64,000 bases of DNA from Escallonia rubra (GCA_033065855.1 JAVXUO010002389.1:365001-429000), one strand, 5' to 3'. Counted from the stretch's first letter, positions 23,561 to 36,621 are shown. The notes: generated by a model from the letters alone, not told the origin. Numbers and translations are program-made.

Positions 23561-24668
23561 AACAATGTACAATTAGGGTAAAATTACACTATACATTATA
23601 ACAAATTCACTTCAATTAATCACAATTAGGGTAAAATTAAATTCAAACTCAAACTCACATGCATAAATTCAAACTCAAAATCAACATTAACCACATTATA
23701 TTAAATTCAAACTCACATGCATTAAACCACAATTAGGGTAAAATGGACATACCAACAGCGAAGGTGGTGCGGCGTCGACGGCAGTGATGGCGCAGCAGTG
23801 GAGACCCACAGGAGCTATGGAGGGGCACGGCGTCGTGGGGGCTGTCACCGGGGGAAGAAATCGGGGTGAGTGAGAGAGAAAGAGAGAGAAAGGAAAGGTT
23901 TTTATAACAGGACTTTTAGCGACGGTATATCTCGTTGCTAAAAGTCCATTGCTTAAAGTCAAGACATTTAGCGACAGAAGTTTTAGCGACGGAATATTCC
24001 GACGCGAAAGGCTACCTTTGGGAGTTTTAGCAACGGACTTTTTAACGACGGAAAGTTTCTACAAAATTTTAAAAAAAGTGGCCGAAAATAGGAAATCTTT
24101 AAAAATCCTTTAGCGACGGAATATTCGTCGTTAAAACCCATCGGTAAAGATTTTTACCAATGGTTTACCCCATCAGTAAAACTTTTTAGCGACGGAGTTT
24201 TACCGACAATGTGTTCCGTTGCTGAAACTTCCTTTTAGCCACGGATTTGCGTCCGTCGCTAAATACAAATTTTTCTTGTAGTGGTAACTCGTGTAGGTAA
24301 TAATGTGTGATCAGCGCTATATGCACACAAGTCATTTAATATACTAGATACCAGAAGGTCCTGGTACTAGGTCTTAGAGGTGAGATTACAATAGAATTCG
24401 CCTTGATGACCAAGAAGTCCGAGAGTTTTAACCGTTGCCCTCGAATGAGTGGGTTTGGGACAATTGTGTGTGTGTTTAAGTCACCAAAAAAAATAAAAAC
24501 ACAATTGCCACAGTTAGAGCACATTGTACATGTTACTATGAAGCAAAAGAAAAGGCAAAGGCCAAAAAGAACAGCAATAAAGAGTTTTAAGTCTAGTCCT
24601 CTTATTTCACTACCCAGCAGAGTCACCACCATATGTAGCAAACCGTCTCGAAACTTTAGACCCGTGAA

Positions 24669-27600
24669 TAGAGATGTCAAACGGGCCGGGCCCATCGGGC
24701 TTGAAGCGAGGCCGGGCCGGGGCCGGGCCAAGGGGCTGCCAATCCGGGCCGGGCCGGCTGAGGAGAAATGCTAGGCCCAGTCCAGGCCCTAGGCCCAATT
24801 TCTAGGGCCGGGCTTGGGCCGACCCGGGCCCTTTTTTTTAATTTTTTTTTTAAATTTTCTTGTTATTCAATTTTAAATTTCATCTTTAGGCATGTCCAAT
24901 TTTCAAAATTTGACAAATCTAATTTTTATCCTTTTATTTCATTATATGTAATATTCATATATATGTATGTATGTATAGATATATTTATTTGTCTCTCATT
25001 TTATTTTTTGCTATATGTTAAATCTTTTCTTACTCTTCTTGGTGATCTTTATTAATAAAATCTGAACACATAACAATTATTACTATTTAAGAGAGACTGT
25101 TTCTACTATTTGATATTTTACTTCAAACTAATTGGCCGAAAACCCGGGATTGATACATGTTAATTTCCGAGACGATCTTAAGTAATAAGTATAGAAAAAT
25201 AAATGTGTTCATAGGCCCTCCTCCTTTTATCCGGGCTTGGGACCGGCTGCTTGTAAACAAACAGGCGAAGTTAGCTATTTTTTTATATATACGAAAAAAT
25301 ATATATCTTGCTTGTAAAATTTTATTTTATATATATGGAAAAAAAGTATATTTTGTGAAAAAATTTATTCTTAAAACTTAAGAGAAGGAACATAAAAAGA
25401 AATTACCTAATCATCCGGAAGTACTTCAATATCCGAGTCACTGCTCTTCCTATCATCAATTGGTTTATCTTGCTCGCGGTATTTCGCATCAAGATAATCC
25501 TTCCAACATACACATAGCTCGAGCGACTCGGGGTTAAGACGACTCCTCCTGTCATCCAAAACCCTCCCGCTGGCTGAAAATGCCGACTCTGAAGCAACCG
25601 TGGAGGCTTGCACTGGCAGTACATCCCGTGCAATTTGGGATAAAGTTTTATACATGTTTTGATTTTGTTTCCAAAAATTTAACAAATTAAAATTAACCTG
25701 TTCTTGCATTGATAAATCAGAATAATGATCAGTATTTGCATATACACCAATCTCATTAAAAGAGGAAAAAGTATACGAACGTGCCGAATTAGAAGTACCT
25801 TCACCTGGTAGTTATCTTGCTACTAGATGTTCAAAGCCCTTAAGGTATGGCGCATAATACCTCTCAACAGTGGATGATGTAGCTCGCCCGCGCACGTCAG
25901 CAGAATTACGATAGAGGTTGAACAAGTCCTCAAACCTCTTGCTCACTTTTGTTGTGAGTGCGGTTGTCTCCTCTGCTGTGTAGCACATTAATTTCGATAT
26001 CTTTTGTATCGAGGCGTTTACGCCATGCAACTTTAACCTAGGATCTAAACAAGTAGCCACATTAAAAATAACAGGCAGTTTACTCCAATATTTATTAAAC
26101 TTTTCATCCATCACTTTTACTATTTCCCTAAAGGGTCCTATATATCTCCATTTTGTTAACATTGTAGCCATCTTGAGAATTTCTATTACAGCGAGAGGAG
26201 AGGTGGGATAGTACGTACCAGACAAAAAATTGGTAGACGTGTAGAATACCTTTAAAAATTCAGCTAGGTATGTGGCCATCTGCCATTCCTCTTGAGTTGG
26301 CAAGCCGGCTGGGAACTAGGTTAGTAGAAAATGCGTATAGACTTCTCGGTATGCCAAAAATGTGTAAAAGCATGTGGTATGTAGAGTTCCACCTGTGGAC
26401 CACATCTGTAACTGCTCCCCTGCGAGGCATATTATATTCAACACACAACGTTTTAAATTGTTGTGTTCTCGAACTCGAGCTATTAACATACGCTGTCATA
26501 CCCCTCATTTTGACAAGAATATCTCCTGCAGCAGCTAAACCATCTTGAACAATTAAATTAATAATGTGACAAACACAGCGAACATGAAATAATTCACCAT
26601 TAAGTACAGGTTGAAGCGTGTCCTTTAAAGCTGCAATAGCAGCTTTATTATTAGAAGCATTATCAAAACTAACACTCATAATCTTATCCTTTATTTTAAA
26701 TGTGGTACATGCTTTTAATATAAGAGTAGCAATGTTCATTCCATCGTGCGGAAATGGAAAGAGCTCGAAAGCGATGATTCTCTTGTGCATAACCCAATCT
26801 GCATCAATCCAATGAGCGGTCACACAAGAATAACTAACAAAAGTAAATGGAGATTGCCAAATATCAGAAGTAAGACTAACTTTACCGTCAAATTTATCGA
26901 AATAATCGATAAGGCGTGCTTTGGCAGCATTGTACTGTCGGAGTGCATCGGATCTAGTTGTGTTTCTATGAACCTTTTTGTACAAAGGTTGAACGTATGT
27001 GTTCATATATCTAGAGTGCTTAGGATTATCGGTAAAAGAAAAGGCTTGTTCATCATGAATAACAAATTCAGCGAGACCGTCTCTTTGCTCTCGCTGATTA
27101 TAAACAAATAACTTACCGTCAAAAGATAACTGCGTTTGGGTAGGTTCGACGTGGCCTTGTCGAGGTGCACACTGTGGGTAGTGCCTGTTAAGATGTCCAT
27201 TACCACTACCAGACGAAAATAATTTAGCGCAGTACTTACATCGAGCTTTTCGGATGCCGTCCACCGTAACTACATCGAAATGATTCCAACACTCGGCTTT
27301 CTTTTTTTCCCCTTTTGGACTTCTGGCACGTTACCGGAGGCATTGCTCGGCCCTTCTTCATCATGACCAGGCATAGGGTTGAGATTATGCCACGGAGTAG
27401 TAGCTTCGCCAACCGAGTTGTGTCCTTGACTATAATGCGGGGGGTCTTCATCAGGCGTGTATTCAAAATCTGGAATGTTTTGATTGAACTCCCAATTGGC
27501 TTGGGTATCTATCATACAGCCTGTACTCATTCGTCCAGGAACGAATGGTTGTGTTGGTGCTTGGATTGGTGTTTGTGATGGCCGTGGCGCTGGCGCTTGT

Positions 27601-28552
27601 GCTGGTGGTGGTGCTTGCGATGATGATGATGTTTTTCGTGATGACGATCCACGCTTCAGTTTCTTCAATAATCCAGCCATATTTCACGCTAAACTTTGTA
27701 AGAGTAACTAAATACACAAGTATAAGAGTAGTAATAAGAAATAACACTTAAAAGAATGAACGAGTAAAAAATATTAATCACTGAGGGTAATTCTGATCCA
27801 ATGTGGAGAGAGTTAGTAATTAAAAAGCATTTAGTAATAGTAATTAATAAATAAAAATTCACTAATTACTAATTACTAGACAAAAGAATTAGAGAGTAAC
27901 AAATTAATAAGAGCAGTAGTTAGTAATTAGAATTTAGTAAGACTAGTAATTAATAAACAAGAGTACTAATTAGTAAATACTAGTAGTAATTAGCAAGAGT
28001 AGTAATTGTAGAGGAAAATAGTAGCAAAGCTTGTAGAAATATAGAATGTTTAGGTAAGAGAGAGTAAGAAGATTGGTGTGAAAAATTAGAGAGAAATGGT
28101 GTGAATTTATAGATTTTAAAAACTTCACAAAAGACCAAAATACCCCTAAAAACTATCCGTTTATAGTTGTTGGGGAGGGTAAGAGTGTAAAAACCTTTAA
28201 AGGAGTTGGAAAAATTAAGTTAGACTAAAATACCCCCCAAACTAGCCGTTATATTGCTGTTGGGGGGGTAAAAGTGGAATTTTGGGGGAATATTTCCGTT
28301 GGAGGAAAAGGGGTGGGAGAAAGGGGGGAAAAACAAAAAATTCAAACCAGGTGGGGCCGGAACCAGGCCGCAGACCCGGGCCAGTTTTCGGGCCGGGCCA
28401 AAACCGGGCTTTTTTCCAGATTTTCTTGGCCTGGTCCAAGCCCTGGCCCCAAGCCCAACTGTTTAGGGCCGTCACTGTTCACCGAGAGGGCCGGGCCAGA
28501 AACGGGCCGGGTCGGGCCAGCCCGCAGCCGCCCGGCCCTTTTGACAACTCTA
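24669..28552 (-). mobile_element. hAT-1, hAT-family transposon with decayed transposase, 3884 bp
   Basis: The terminal repeats are TAGAGATGTCAAACGGGCC on the left and the inverse of TAGAGTTGTCAAAAGGGCC on the right. A perfect 8-bp target duplication CCCGTGAA flanks it (24661-24668 and 28553-28560). The subterminal regions are dense in GGCCCGGGCC-type motifs. It lies in the left LTR of the TR-GAG-like element, and the intact LTR gives an empty site near 43855. The transposase pseudogene is on the minus strand. Confidence 0.92.
25407..27680 (-). pseudogene. hAT transposase (Ac/Tam3-like, with BED finger)
   Basis: The transposase would excise and insert the element by recognising its TIRs. Reading right to left: a Ser/Pro/Gln-rich N-terminus (27680-27310); a BED-type zinc finger with CKYC...HLNRHYPQC (about 27290-27180); the RNase H-like catalytic core with TSDIW (about 26890) and SFDNASNN (about 26670); a HVRCVCHIINL motif; and a C-terminal dimerisation region with STVASESAFSASGR and LNPESLELCVCWKDYL (about 25630-25490). 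Total span is about 758 codons, normal for the family. Three lesions are visible: a frame change at the T-run near 27302-27308, another near 26290-26310, and an in-frame stop at 25812-25814 (minus strand TAA). Inactive as it stands. Confidence 0.85.
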
Positions 28553-28665
28553 CCCGTGAAGGTCCAACTCGAAGTCATCGTCATATTTTATTGTTTGAAA
28601 GAAATAGAAGAGACATAAGAAGGAAAAAAAACCTAAAAGACTCTAAAAGGTCTACCTAGCCATCT

Positions 28666-30171
28666 AGAGATATCAAAAGGGTCGGGCGGCCCGCGGCCTG
28701 GGGCCCGGCCTGTTTTTGGCCCGAGCTGGCCCAGCCCTCCAGTGAACAGTGGCGGCCCCAAAAAAAAGGCTTGGACTAGGCCGGGGTTTCACCCAAAACA
28801 GCCCGGCCCGAAAAAGTCTGGGTTTTGGCCCAGCCCGAAATCGGTCCAAAATTGGCCCTAAATCTAGCCCTTTTTCCTGGCAGGCCCCACTTATTTTCAA
28901 ATTTTATTTTCCCTCCCCTTTTCCCCCCAACGGCCATATTCCCCAATAATTTCGAAAATTTCACTTTTAAAAGGAATTACGGTGTCATTAAGATTACAAA
29001 ATTTAAAAGAATTCATTATGATGTCCTTAATAATTAAGACATGTGGGCTTCAAATAAAGGAATAACTGTTTTTTTCATTGTAAATTACCATAAAAAATTT
29101 CAATGGTAGAACACCACCACCATCTTTTGTTTTGACACACACACAATATATAAAGGCAAAACTTCTTTTGATTTAACACCTCTTTCGTGTTATCAACTAT
29201 TTACTTAGAATGCTGACAAGTGACATTTGAAGAGTTTTTTTGAAAAATGACACAAAATACAAATCTTATATGGTAATAATTACCTATAAAGACATTTTTA
29301 GTTTTCATAAATTAAACTTTATTAAAAAAATAGTTAAAATAAATTATAAAGCTCAAACTTGATACGACAAAAATATCATATTACTTAATTTATCTTTGCA
29401 CATGTTTGGTTTTAACAAAAAAACTTTCGTTAACTTATTTTATCTTTAAGTTAACAAAAAAACTTTACTTAATTTATCTTTAAGTTAACAAAAAAACTTT
29501 AGTTAATTTATCTTTAATTTGATATGATGATAATATTTTGTTAACTTATTTTGTCATACGCATAACTAACGTATATTGTGTGCGTGTCTAGGATAATTCA
29601 ACGTTGCTACTACTTGCTTGCATACGCATAAGGTAAAAAGTTTATGCATATGACTTCAACAGATGTTTATTGCAAAAAAAAAAAGGAAAGAAAGGAGAGA
29701 AGAAGATGTTACTATATTAAAAAAAGGAAAGAAAAGCCAAATACCGCGCAAACATTTGCAAACATTTTAAGAGCTACTGTATTAAGGAATTTGATAGAAG
29801 TAATCGTCATTTTCTATTTACCAAACTTCCAAAAAATGCTACTTAAAAATTATAATTGTAGTAGGCCAAAAAAGGCTTGTCAATATTACACCAAATTTAC
29901 ATGTATCAATCTCAACCTTAATTTGATGTATTCTTGTTGGCCATCGACGCAGGTAAATAACAAGTAGTTGGGAACTAAAAACAATTGTGGGCCCGGCCCG
30001 GCCCAAGCCCGGCCCTAAATATTGGGCCTAGGGCCAGGGCTTGGACTGGGCCCATATATCCCAGATTTCAGGTCCAGCCCGTTTTCCAATCATCAGGCCC
30101 GGCCAGTTTTCATTGAAGGCCCGTTGGGCTCATGCTGGGCCGGCCCAAGCCCGGCCCATTGACATCTCTTA
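28666..30171. mobile_element. hAT-2, non-autonomous hAT element, 1506 bp
   Basis: The left end AGAGATATCAAAAGGGTCGGG is matched in inverse at the right by GCCCATTGACATCTCTTA. The 8-bp duplication AGCCATCT lies at 28658-28665 and 30172-30179. Subterminal GGCCCGGCCC motifs resemble hAT-1. The interior is non-coding, with a triplicated ~40-bp unit TTAAGTTAACAAAAAAACTTT near 29440-29520. The intact partner LTR shows the empty site around 43960. Confidence 0.85.
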
Positions 30172-30393
30172 AGCCATCTAATCGATCGAAAACAAAGATG
30201 ATGGGTTTGAAGACTAAGTTATTTAACATAAATGTGTCAGGCACCCGTTGTACCCTTAACAGTTACGACTTTTTTACTGATTTTTGGCCTTTAACATCTA
30301 ATGTAAGTAGGCATAAAATAAACCCTAACATAACATGTAGTTTTGTTTTGAATTCGAAACCGGGGTCAAATGGCCAACATGCCCGGTCGAACA

Positions 30394-33300
30394 TGTAACA
30401 CCCCGATATTTTTAGAGTTATTAAAAAATTTTAAGCAGCAAATATATTTTTCTTAACGCTGATATATTTCTAACAACTTTTAGGGGAGAATTAAATGTTT
30501 AGTGATTAGCGTGACCGGAATTTTTGGGTAAACTTTTAGCAATGATATTCTTACTTAGCGACGATTAGTGTGGCGGGGTTAGATAACAACCCGTTAAATT
30601 TTTCTGGTACACTATTTTATCATAAATAGTTAATTAGGGCTTTTCGTAATAACAAAAAGTTTCCGGGTGAAAATTTGAGCGGTTAACGGAAATTAAGGTG
30701 GGCTTTTGGTTATATTCCAACTAGGGTTATTATATATAGATTATAGAGTATTGATCAGCCGTCCTAGGCTTTGATGGTGACCTATCGCGGCAGAGAGAGC
30801 AAAGGAAGGAGATGGGAGAAGGGTTCCGGCGAAGTTTCCGACGATAACAATGATTTTCTGGTAAGATTTCTCTCATCTTTTCTCTCTTGTTATTTAATGG
30901 TTTATGGGAATAAACGGGATAAGGGGAATCTGCTGGGTAAATGTGTGTTTTAGTGTGTGACGGGTGTGAGTTTGTGAATGTAGCAGGAACATTCAAGCAA
31001 GGTCACAGCCATGGTGGCTGTGTCCTTGTACCGTGTGGGTTTGAGAGAAAAAGGAATAAGGGTGCAAGGCAGCCATGGCTGCCGAGGAGGGTTTTCTGTA
31101 GATTTTTGCGGCTACCGAAAAAGACGATCTTAAGATCGTGCAAAGACTTTGATGGCAGCGATCATGGTGGGCAGTGGTTGGAAGAGGAAGAGAGATACCG
31201 AGAGGAAAAAGGGAAGGAGCTGTGTCGAAATCCGGCGAAGGGTCCATATTCCGGTAAGTTTTCTAGCCAAACTTTTCCTGAATTACTCAATGTTTACGGA
31301 ATTGTAAGGGGGGTATTCGTGGGTTGTATATATTATGCAAAAGTATATGCGTATTTGGTGTTATACCGTGAGTGCCTTGTGGGCTTATGGGCAGTGGAAG
31401 GAACTGCCATGAAGTGTTTACGGGGATATATTTTTCTGTGCGAGAAGCTGTGAGAAGGAGTGGTGGCTGCCTTATTATGTGAAATTGAGGGCTGAAATGG
31501 TACAGCCATGGCATGGCTGTGTAAAGGTGATTTATGTGGGTGAAAAAGTGGGTTTGGTGGCATTTGAGAAAGGAAGAAGGGGCTGCCGAGAAGTGACTTT
31601 GTGTGCCTGTGTGTTTATTTGTGTAATGGGTATACGGGTGTGCATAGGCAATGGCTGAAGTAAGTGTAAATGGGTTTGTGTGTGTTTTCGTGTGTAGGTG
31701 TTTGTGAATATGTGGGTTGGACAGCAAGATGAGTGTAGTGTGTGTGTTTGTGGTGAGGTGTGCATATACATATAAATATTTGCATGTGAGATTTGAGTAA
31801 GTGAATGTGGGAGTTGGAAAGAAATAGAGGGAGAGAAGGAAACCCACTGCCGCGAGGCCGTGGGTGTGAGGTGCGATTGTGGGTCTGTTGAGTGCAATGG
31901 AGTTGTGAGTGTAGAGGACAAAAAGGAAGAAGTTAGAGTGCACAGCAGTTGAGAAAGAGTGCATGTGTGTATATATGTGGGTTTGTATCGGGTGGGTATA
32001 TGTGAAGAAGTGGGTGTGAAGTGTGCTTTGGTTGTGTTTTGAGTAGTGTGAGTTGTGTTTTGGAGGTGGGTATGGCTGTGTATATATACATGAAATCAGT
32101 GGGTGTGCAAATATGGTGTGTACATGTGATAAGTTGTGTACGTGGGAGGAATGAAATTGAAGGGGAGAGTAGCAGCACTACTACTTTGCTGTGTTGGACA
32201 TATGTGTGTGTAATAAGGGTGAAATTGAGTAACTGTGTAGGTGTGTGTTGTGTGTTTTGGAGCTTATGAGTTTGCAAGGAAAAGAGAGAGAGGGATTAAG
32301 GGGCTGTTGGCTGTTGGGTTTTGGACTGTAAGCAGAAGATAAGAAGAAGAGAAGTACGGAACGGATAAATTTGGGTTAGCGTTAAACGCGACACGTGCGT
32401 TAACTAGCGCACGGTTATTGTTAGCACGCGAAACTTTACAGTATAGTACGATAGTCCATATTAGAATTCTTGGCACAAGTTTATAATTTTCTGAGATCGT
32501 ATGAATTTTTAGTATTTCTGTAATTTCAGATTTGGAAAATTCTTTTGAAGCCTTTAAACCCTGAAAATGTTCATGGAAAAATTATAGTAATGTTTTTATA
32601 GTATAATAAAGACTCAGTATAAATTTGATGATTTTTGGAATCAATTTGTTATCATTTTCAGTATCGCATTGAATTAAGAAAAACGAAAAATAAAGAAATA
32701 GTTTTTGTCTTTTAAATTCTGATTTCAATTTCTATAATTTTTATATATATTTTAAAGTTCTTATAAAAATTATGGGACTTGTTTTGCAGCTGGAAGTAAT
32801 TATGGCTATTATTGGATTTTATTGTATTTAAAGAAATTATTTTAACTCAAAAATATTCAAAAATTAAGAAAATTCATATTCTGACTTTTATTAATATTTT
32901 AAGCTATAAAAATATTTTAGTGAAATTTATTATGAATTTTAGAGTGTCATTACACGTTAAGGAATGTATAGGATTTTCGGTTAGGTTGGCCGTGTGCAGG
33001 AACCGTTTTGAGTGCGCGATTTCGGAGAGAGTGGGGTACGCAGTGGGTAGTTGATATTAGGGTTTATAGTGTATTTTACATAAATAATGTTCTAACAAGT
33101 AAATTGCCAATCTAGGTTTATTCAGAAAATATTGATCGAGGATTGATAGCATCGCTTAGCTTGGACCGAGGTAAGGGATTTCTATCCGAACCCCATTTCG
33201 TTATTCTGTTTTCAAATGCTTATAACAATAGTTTTACAAACTAGATCGAATGTTGATTTTTATTGATCGATATAAAATGTTTTTTTTTTAAATTACCCGT

Positions 33301-34198
33301 GAAACCCTAAATTGAGCCTTATAGCGATCGTTTGGAATTCTGTTTCATCTAATCTTAGAATCCATTGTTCATTTGATATGTTTATTGATTGCTCATCGTA
33401 AAGCATTTTTAAATTCTATTTATTACTTCTCAATGTTGACATGAGTTAGTAACTTGGGAGCCATAAGGATGGTCTGTATTGTTGGCGTTATAAGGATGGT
33501 CTGTTGGATGGGTTTAACTAGTACCTAGATGGACTAGTCAGTGTACATATGCATATGTAAGTGTATCGAGCACTGCCGGGGTGGCTTTGCTTCTGTACTG
33601 CTCATGTTCAACGTTTCCTATTTATGTTTATTGCATTATAAGTGTTTTGAAAATGGTTATCGATTTAAGGGAACTGAGTTGATACTCATCCCTTTGTTTA
33701 TATTGAAATGCTGTGGTTTTCTTTGAAAAACCTTTTCAAATTTATCGTTTGATTGTATATAAAAAGATTGTTTGAAACGCTCTGTTTCTCCGCCTTCAAA
33801 ATTTTGTATTGGTTTAAATGTCAAATCGTCCGTATCGTTTTCTTATTTTTAAATCTTTGTGCGACCTTACTGGGCTCTCAAAAGCTCACTCCCCTTTGAC
33901 TTCCTTTCTGCAGGTAGTAACCAGCGTTAGATTTCTTGAGTTTGGACTAGAGGCAAGCGAGCGAGTAAATTTAAGTTACCATGTTTTTCTATTAGAACCC
34001 CTGCGTGGGTGAAGAGTATTGTTTAAATTTTGTAGGATATCAGTTTGGTATTTTATTTATGAAATCAATTAAGAGTATGATTTCATTGAAGGTTAGTTGC
34101 TCTGATGATGGTTGTCCACTTTGGATAATGAGGACATTTCTCTTAGTGTATCTGATCGATTGAGTGTTAACATTTCGGAAAAATTCCGGGATGTTACA
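30394..34198 (+). mobile_element. solo LTR of a Ty3-type element, 3805 bp (fossil)
   Basis: It starts TGTAACACCCCGATATTT and ends TTCCGGGATGTTACA, a terminal pair common in plant Ty3 LTRs. A perfect 5-bp duplication GAACA flanks it (30389-30393 and 34199-34203). A TATA-like TATTATATATAG lies near 30730. No gag or pol motif and no second LTR are present, so this is a solo LTR left by LTR-LTR recombination. Size and terminal motif suggest the Tekay/Del group, with moderate certainty. GT-rich simple sequence fills 31.6-32.3 kb. Confidence 0.82.
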
Positions 34199-34776
34199 GA
34201 ACAAAGGGATCAAAACCACATAGTTCTAGCCGGACCCTACGAGAGGCGACATAGATCTCAATCTTTAACTCTTATGATAACTCGACTTTTTCAACTTTGA
34301 CTCTTACGATGACTCGACTTATTATAGTCGAATGAACTTAGCACTTCAATTGACTACTCTTCTAATTGTCTAGAACTCTAAATAGAATAAATTAAAAGAC
34401 CTTGATTTTAATTCCTATATTTTGAACTGAAATCGAGTCACGGGGAATGAGAAACAATCCAAACTCTTCTAACCTAGTACTGTAAATCTCAAAAGAAGGA
34501 AATAAAATCATACCTTTGTCCGAATTGTTCAATTACTTGACCCAAGAATTGATTCAACGTCGAAAATCAAGAACAACAATCTGCCCGATTGAAAAGGCTA
34601 TGTTTTGGACCTCAAGACGACTTTAAATGGATTCAAATCCTTATACAAAGTTGTTGCTCTTAAAAAGATACATGGTTTAGGCTTTTAAATTGCCTAAATT
34701 AAGTATTTTATGAGCAAGTTATGACCAGACAAAGTTTGGTGTTTGCTAGATATGGGAAGTCGGGATTTCTATGGTT

Positions 34777-34780
<4 letters not shown>

Positions 34781-34845
<65 letters not shown>
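34781..34845. repeat. (CT)n/(GT)n microsatellite in the left LTR
   Basis: CT repeat at 34781-34836 followed by a short GT run. A matching CT tract sits at the corresponding place in the right LTR (44717-44772), so the tract predates insertion of the element. Confidence 0.9.
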
Positions 34846-34846
<1 letters not shown>

Positions 34847-35654
34847 TTTTTTGCATAACATTCTTTTAAGGAAAGATCTTGAACTTTTAAGGAGGAAGAC
34901 CCGTCATTCTGTAGCCCAAACGTTCACACCATGGAGGTCAGGGGGATGCCATACATGATAAAGATGACTTTCCAAGTCTAAGATATATGATAGAACCAAA
35001 TATTGGAATAAATTATAGACTGAGAAAAAGTCAACGAACCTGCTGGTTTGTCGAGAACCGGCTGGTTCACCCCTTAATAATTTAAGATTTTTTCAAAACT
35101 TCGAGACATTATTTGTCCTTAATACGGTAATTATCTCTGATTTAGCATAACAGATCTGCTAGATTTTGAAAATCATCTCCAATTTTCATATAAATCAAGG
35201 AGATTTGTATATATCATGAATTAAACATAAGATAATTCTGAATTATCTTACTAATCACAATTTCCTAAACAAACTGGACTCAAAGGCCTATAGACATAAT
35301 TAATAACAAACCTGAATTACCAACAAAGCTCAATTATAAATAATAAATAAATAAAAAGACTACAAAAATTCGGTTTCAACAGAGCTCCTCGCTTGGTGAG
35401 GAAGCTCGTGCGTGAGCAAATATCATAAAAAACAACACATTTTTACAATTGAAACACATAGAAGACTACAAGATCTATACATAATTGTAAATAACACAGA
35501 GATTTGATGTCGAACTTTTGCAAGGTTTCATATCTATCCTCTATAGAGGAATCAGACCAACGTAATTTAGATATGGGATACAGCTCGAAGTCGGAGCCAA
35601 CAACGCATGATATCGACTGGTCATTCAGTAAAACCAAAAGGGGCAAGATATGCT

Positions 35655-36030
35655 GACTTTCTTATAGAGACAAGAAGGTTATCGACTCTCTTCTAAAACC
35701 GATAGAGATAGATGTTTGATTCTCTTCTAGAGTCAAGAAGGTCGTCAACTCTCTTTTAGAGCCAACCGACAGAGATAGATTGACTCTCTTCTAGAGCAAA
35801 AAAGATCATCGAATCTCTTCTAGAGCCGACCGACAAAGATATATTCACTCCTTCTAGAGCCAAAAAGGTCACAGACTCCCTTTTAGGGCTGACAAATAGA
35901 GACATTTTGACTATCTTCTAAAGCAAAGAAGGTTACCCACTCTCTTCTAGAGCCGATAGAGATAGGTTAACTCTCTTCTATAGCCAAAAAGGTCATCGAA
36001 TCTCTTTTAGAGCCAGTGGACAGAGTAAGA
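35655..36030. repeat. alternating ~31-bp tandem repeat, about 11 units
   Basis: Units begin with CTCTCTTCTAGAGCC. Two alternating types follow: one with CGACAGAGATAGATTGA, the other with AAAAAGGTCATCGA. They form ~63-65-bp dimers. It lies just inside the 3' LTR of the minus-strand element, the position where several plant Ty3 groups carry tandem repeats. Confidence 0.75.
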
Positions 36031-36383
36031 TTATGACTCAAAAAGTCACGAACCGAATTACTTAGGTCGGAACCAACAATGTTAAATGACAGTTGGTTGT
36101 TGAGTGATGGAGCAATATCTATCAACTCAACTTCTAAGTTGATACAAAGGAAGATTTTGCTTCTAGCAACAAGGGATTAGATGTGATACTGGCCTTACAC
36201 AGTACCGCATTACTAAACTGATCAACAAATTCCTAAAGATTATCGCAATACATGAGCACGCTACCATAAGGCATGCAAGCACACAATATTTAAAAGAACG
36301 AACAGGAAAACTAGCTAGAAAGCCATTGATTAGACAAGCACACAAGCAAGCAAAACATGCAAGCACGTAGGGCACACAAGCAT

Positions 36384-36412
36384 ACCAAAGCATGTGTGTG
36401 TGTGTGTGTGTG
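36384..36412. repeat. short (GT)n microsatellite
   Basis: A GTGTGTGTGT run within otherwise ordinary internal sequence of the TR-GAG-like element. Confidence 0.8.
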
Positions 36413-36621
36413 GACTAGAACTAGACTCGAAACGAACTGGATGTACGCGACATTTGGTGGATTGAGGATGGTACACGATGTGTGTGACAACTTAGATAAG
36501 GGTTTCCATCCTCAAACACCAATTTGGATCAAGACTGGGATTGAGACTGGATGGGGACCGGACAAAGTAAGGTAAGCGGTATCTGCGTGCCAGCCTGGAT
36601 TTAGGACTTCTACCCTCAGAC

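Larger units (their letters stand above)
21004..24283 (-). mobile_element. CACTA-2, non-autonomous En/Spm-type element, 3280 bp
   Basis: It starts CACTACAGGAAAAAAGAC and ends TTTTTCTTGTAGTG, and both ends carry arrays of TTTTAGCGACGG-type subterminal repeats (21020-21460 and 23910-24265). The flanking triplets are ATA and GTA, a nearly matching 3-bp duplication. On the minus strand near 21796-21885, an acceptor-like CAG precedes an acidic tail (DPDHSTIVDEDDQHDLDP) ending in a stop, which looks like the last exon of a CACTA gene. Near 23760-23960 an A/P-rich stretch could be a first exon. No transposase core is present. The interior carries inverted CCCTAATTAA arrays (separate entries). Confidence 0.82.
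20101..35364 (-). repeat. 3' LTR of the TR-GAG-like element, split by four insertions
   Basis: Segments collinear with the intact LTR at 42578-45328 are 20101-21003, 24284-24668, 28553-28665, 30172-30393 and 34199-35364; they sum to about 2.8 kb. Between them lie CACTA-2, hAT-1, hAT-2 and the solo LTR. Removing each insertion together with one copy of its target duplication gives the order seen in the intact partner. Confidence 0.8.

Noticed and set aside
28274-28659. Gly/Pro/Arg-rich frames at the hAT-1 right end
   Set aside because: They are produced by GGCCCGGGCC subterminal repeats, not by a gene.
30941-31453. 170-residue plus-strand open frame
   Set aside because: It lies inside the 3.8-kb solo LTR and has no domain.
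31287-31964. 225-residue His/Thr/Pro-rich minus-strand open frame
   Set aside because: It is low-complexity translation of GT-rich sequence within the solo LTR; no protein family.
35655-36030. Regularly spaced repeat that could suggest a CRISPR array
   Set aside because: The units are contiguous, with no unique spacers, and the setting is a plant LTR element.
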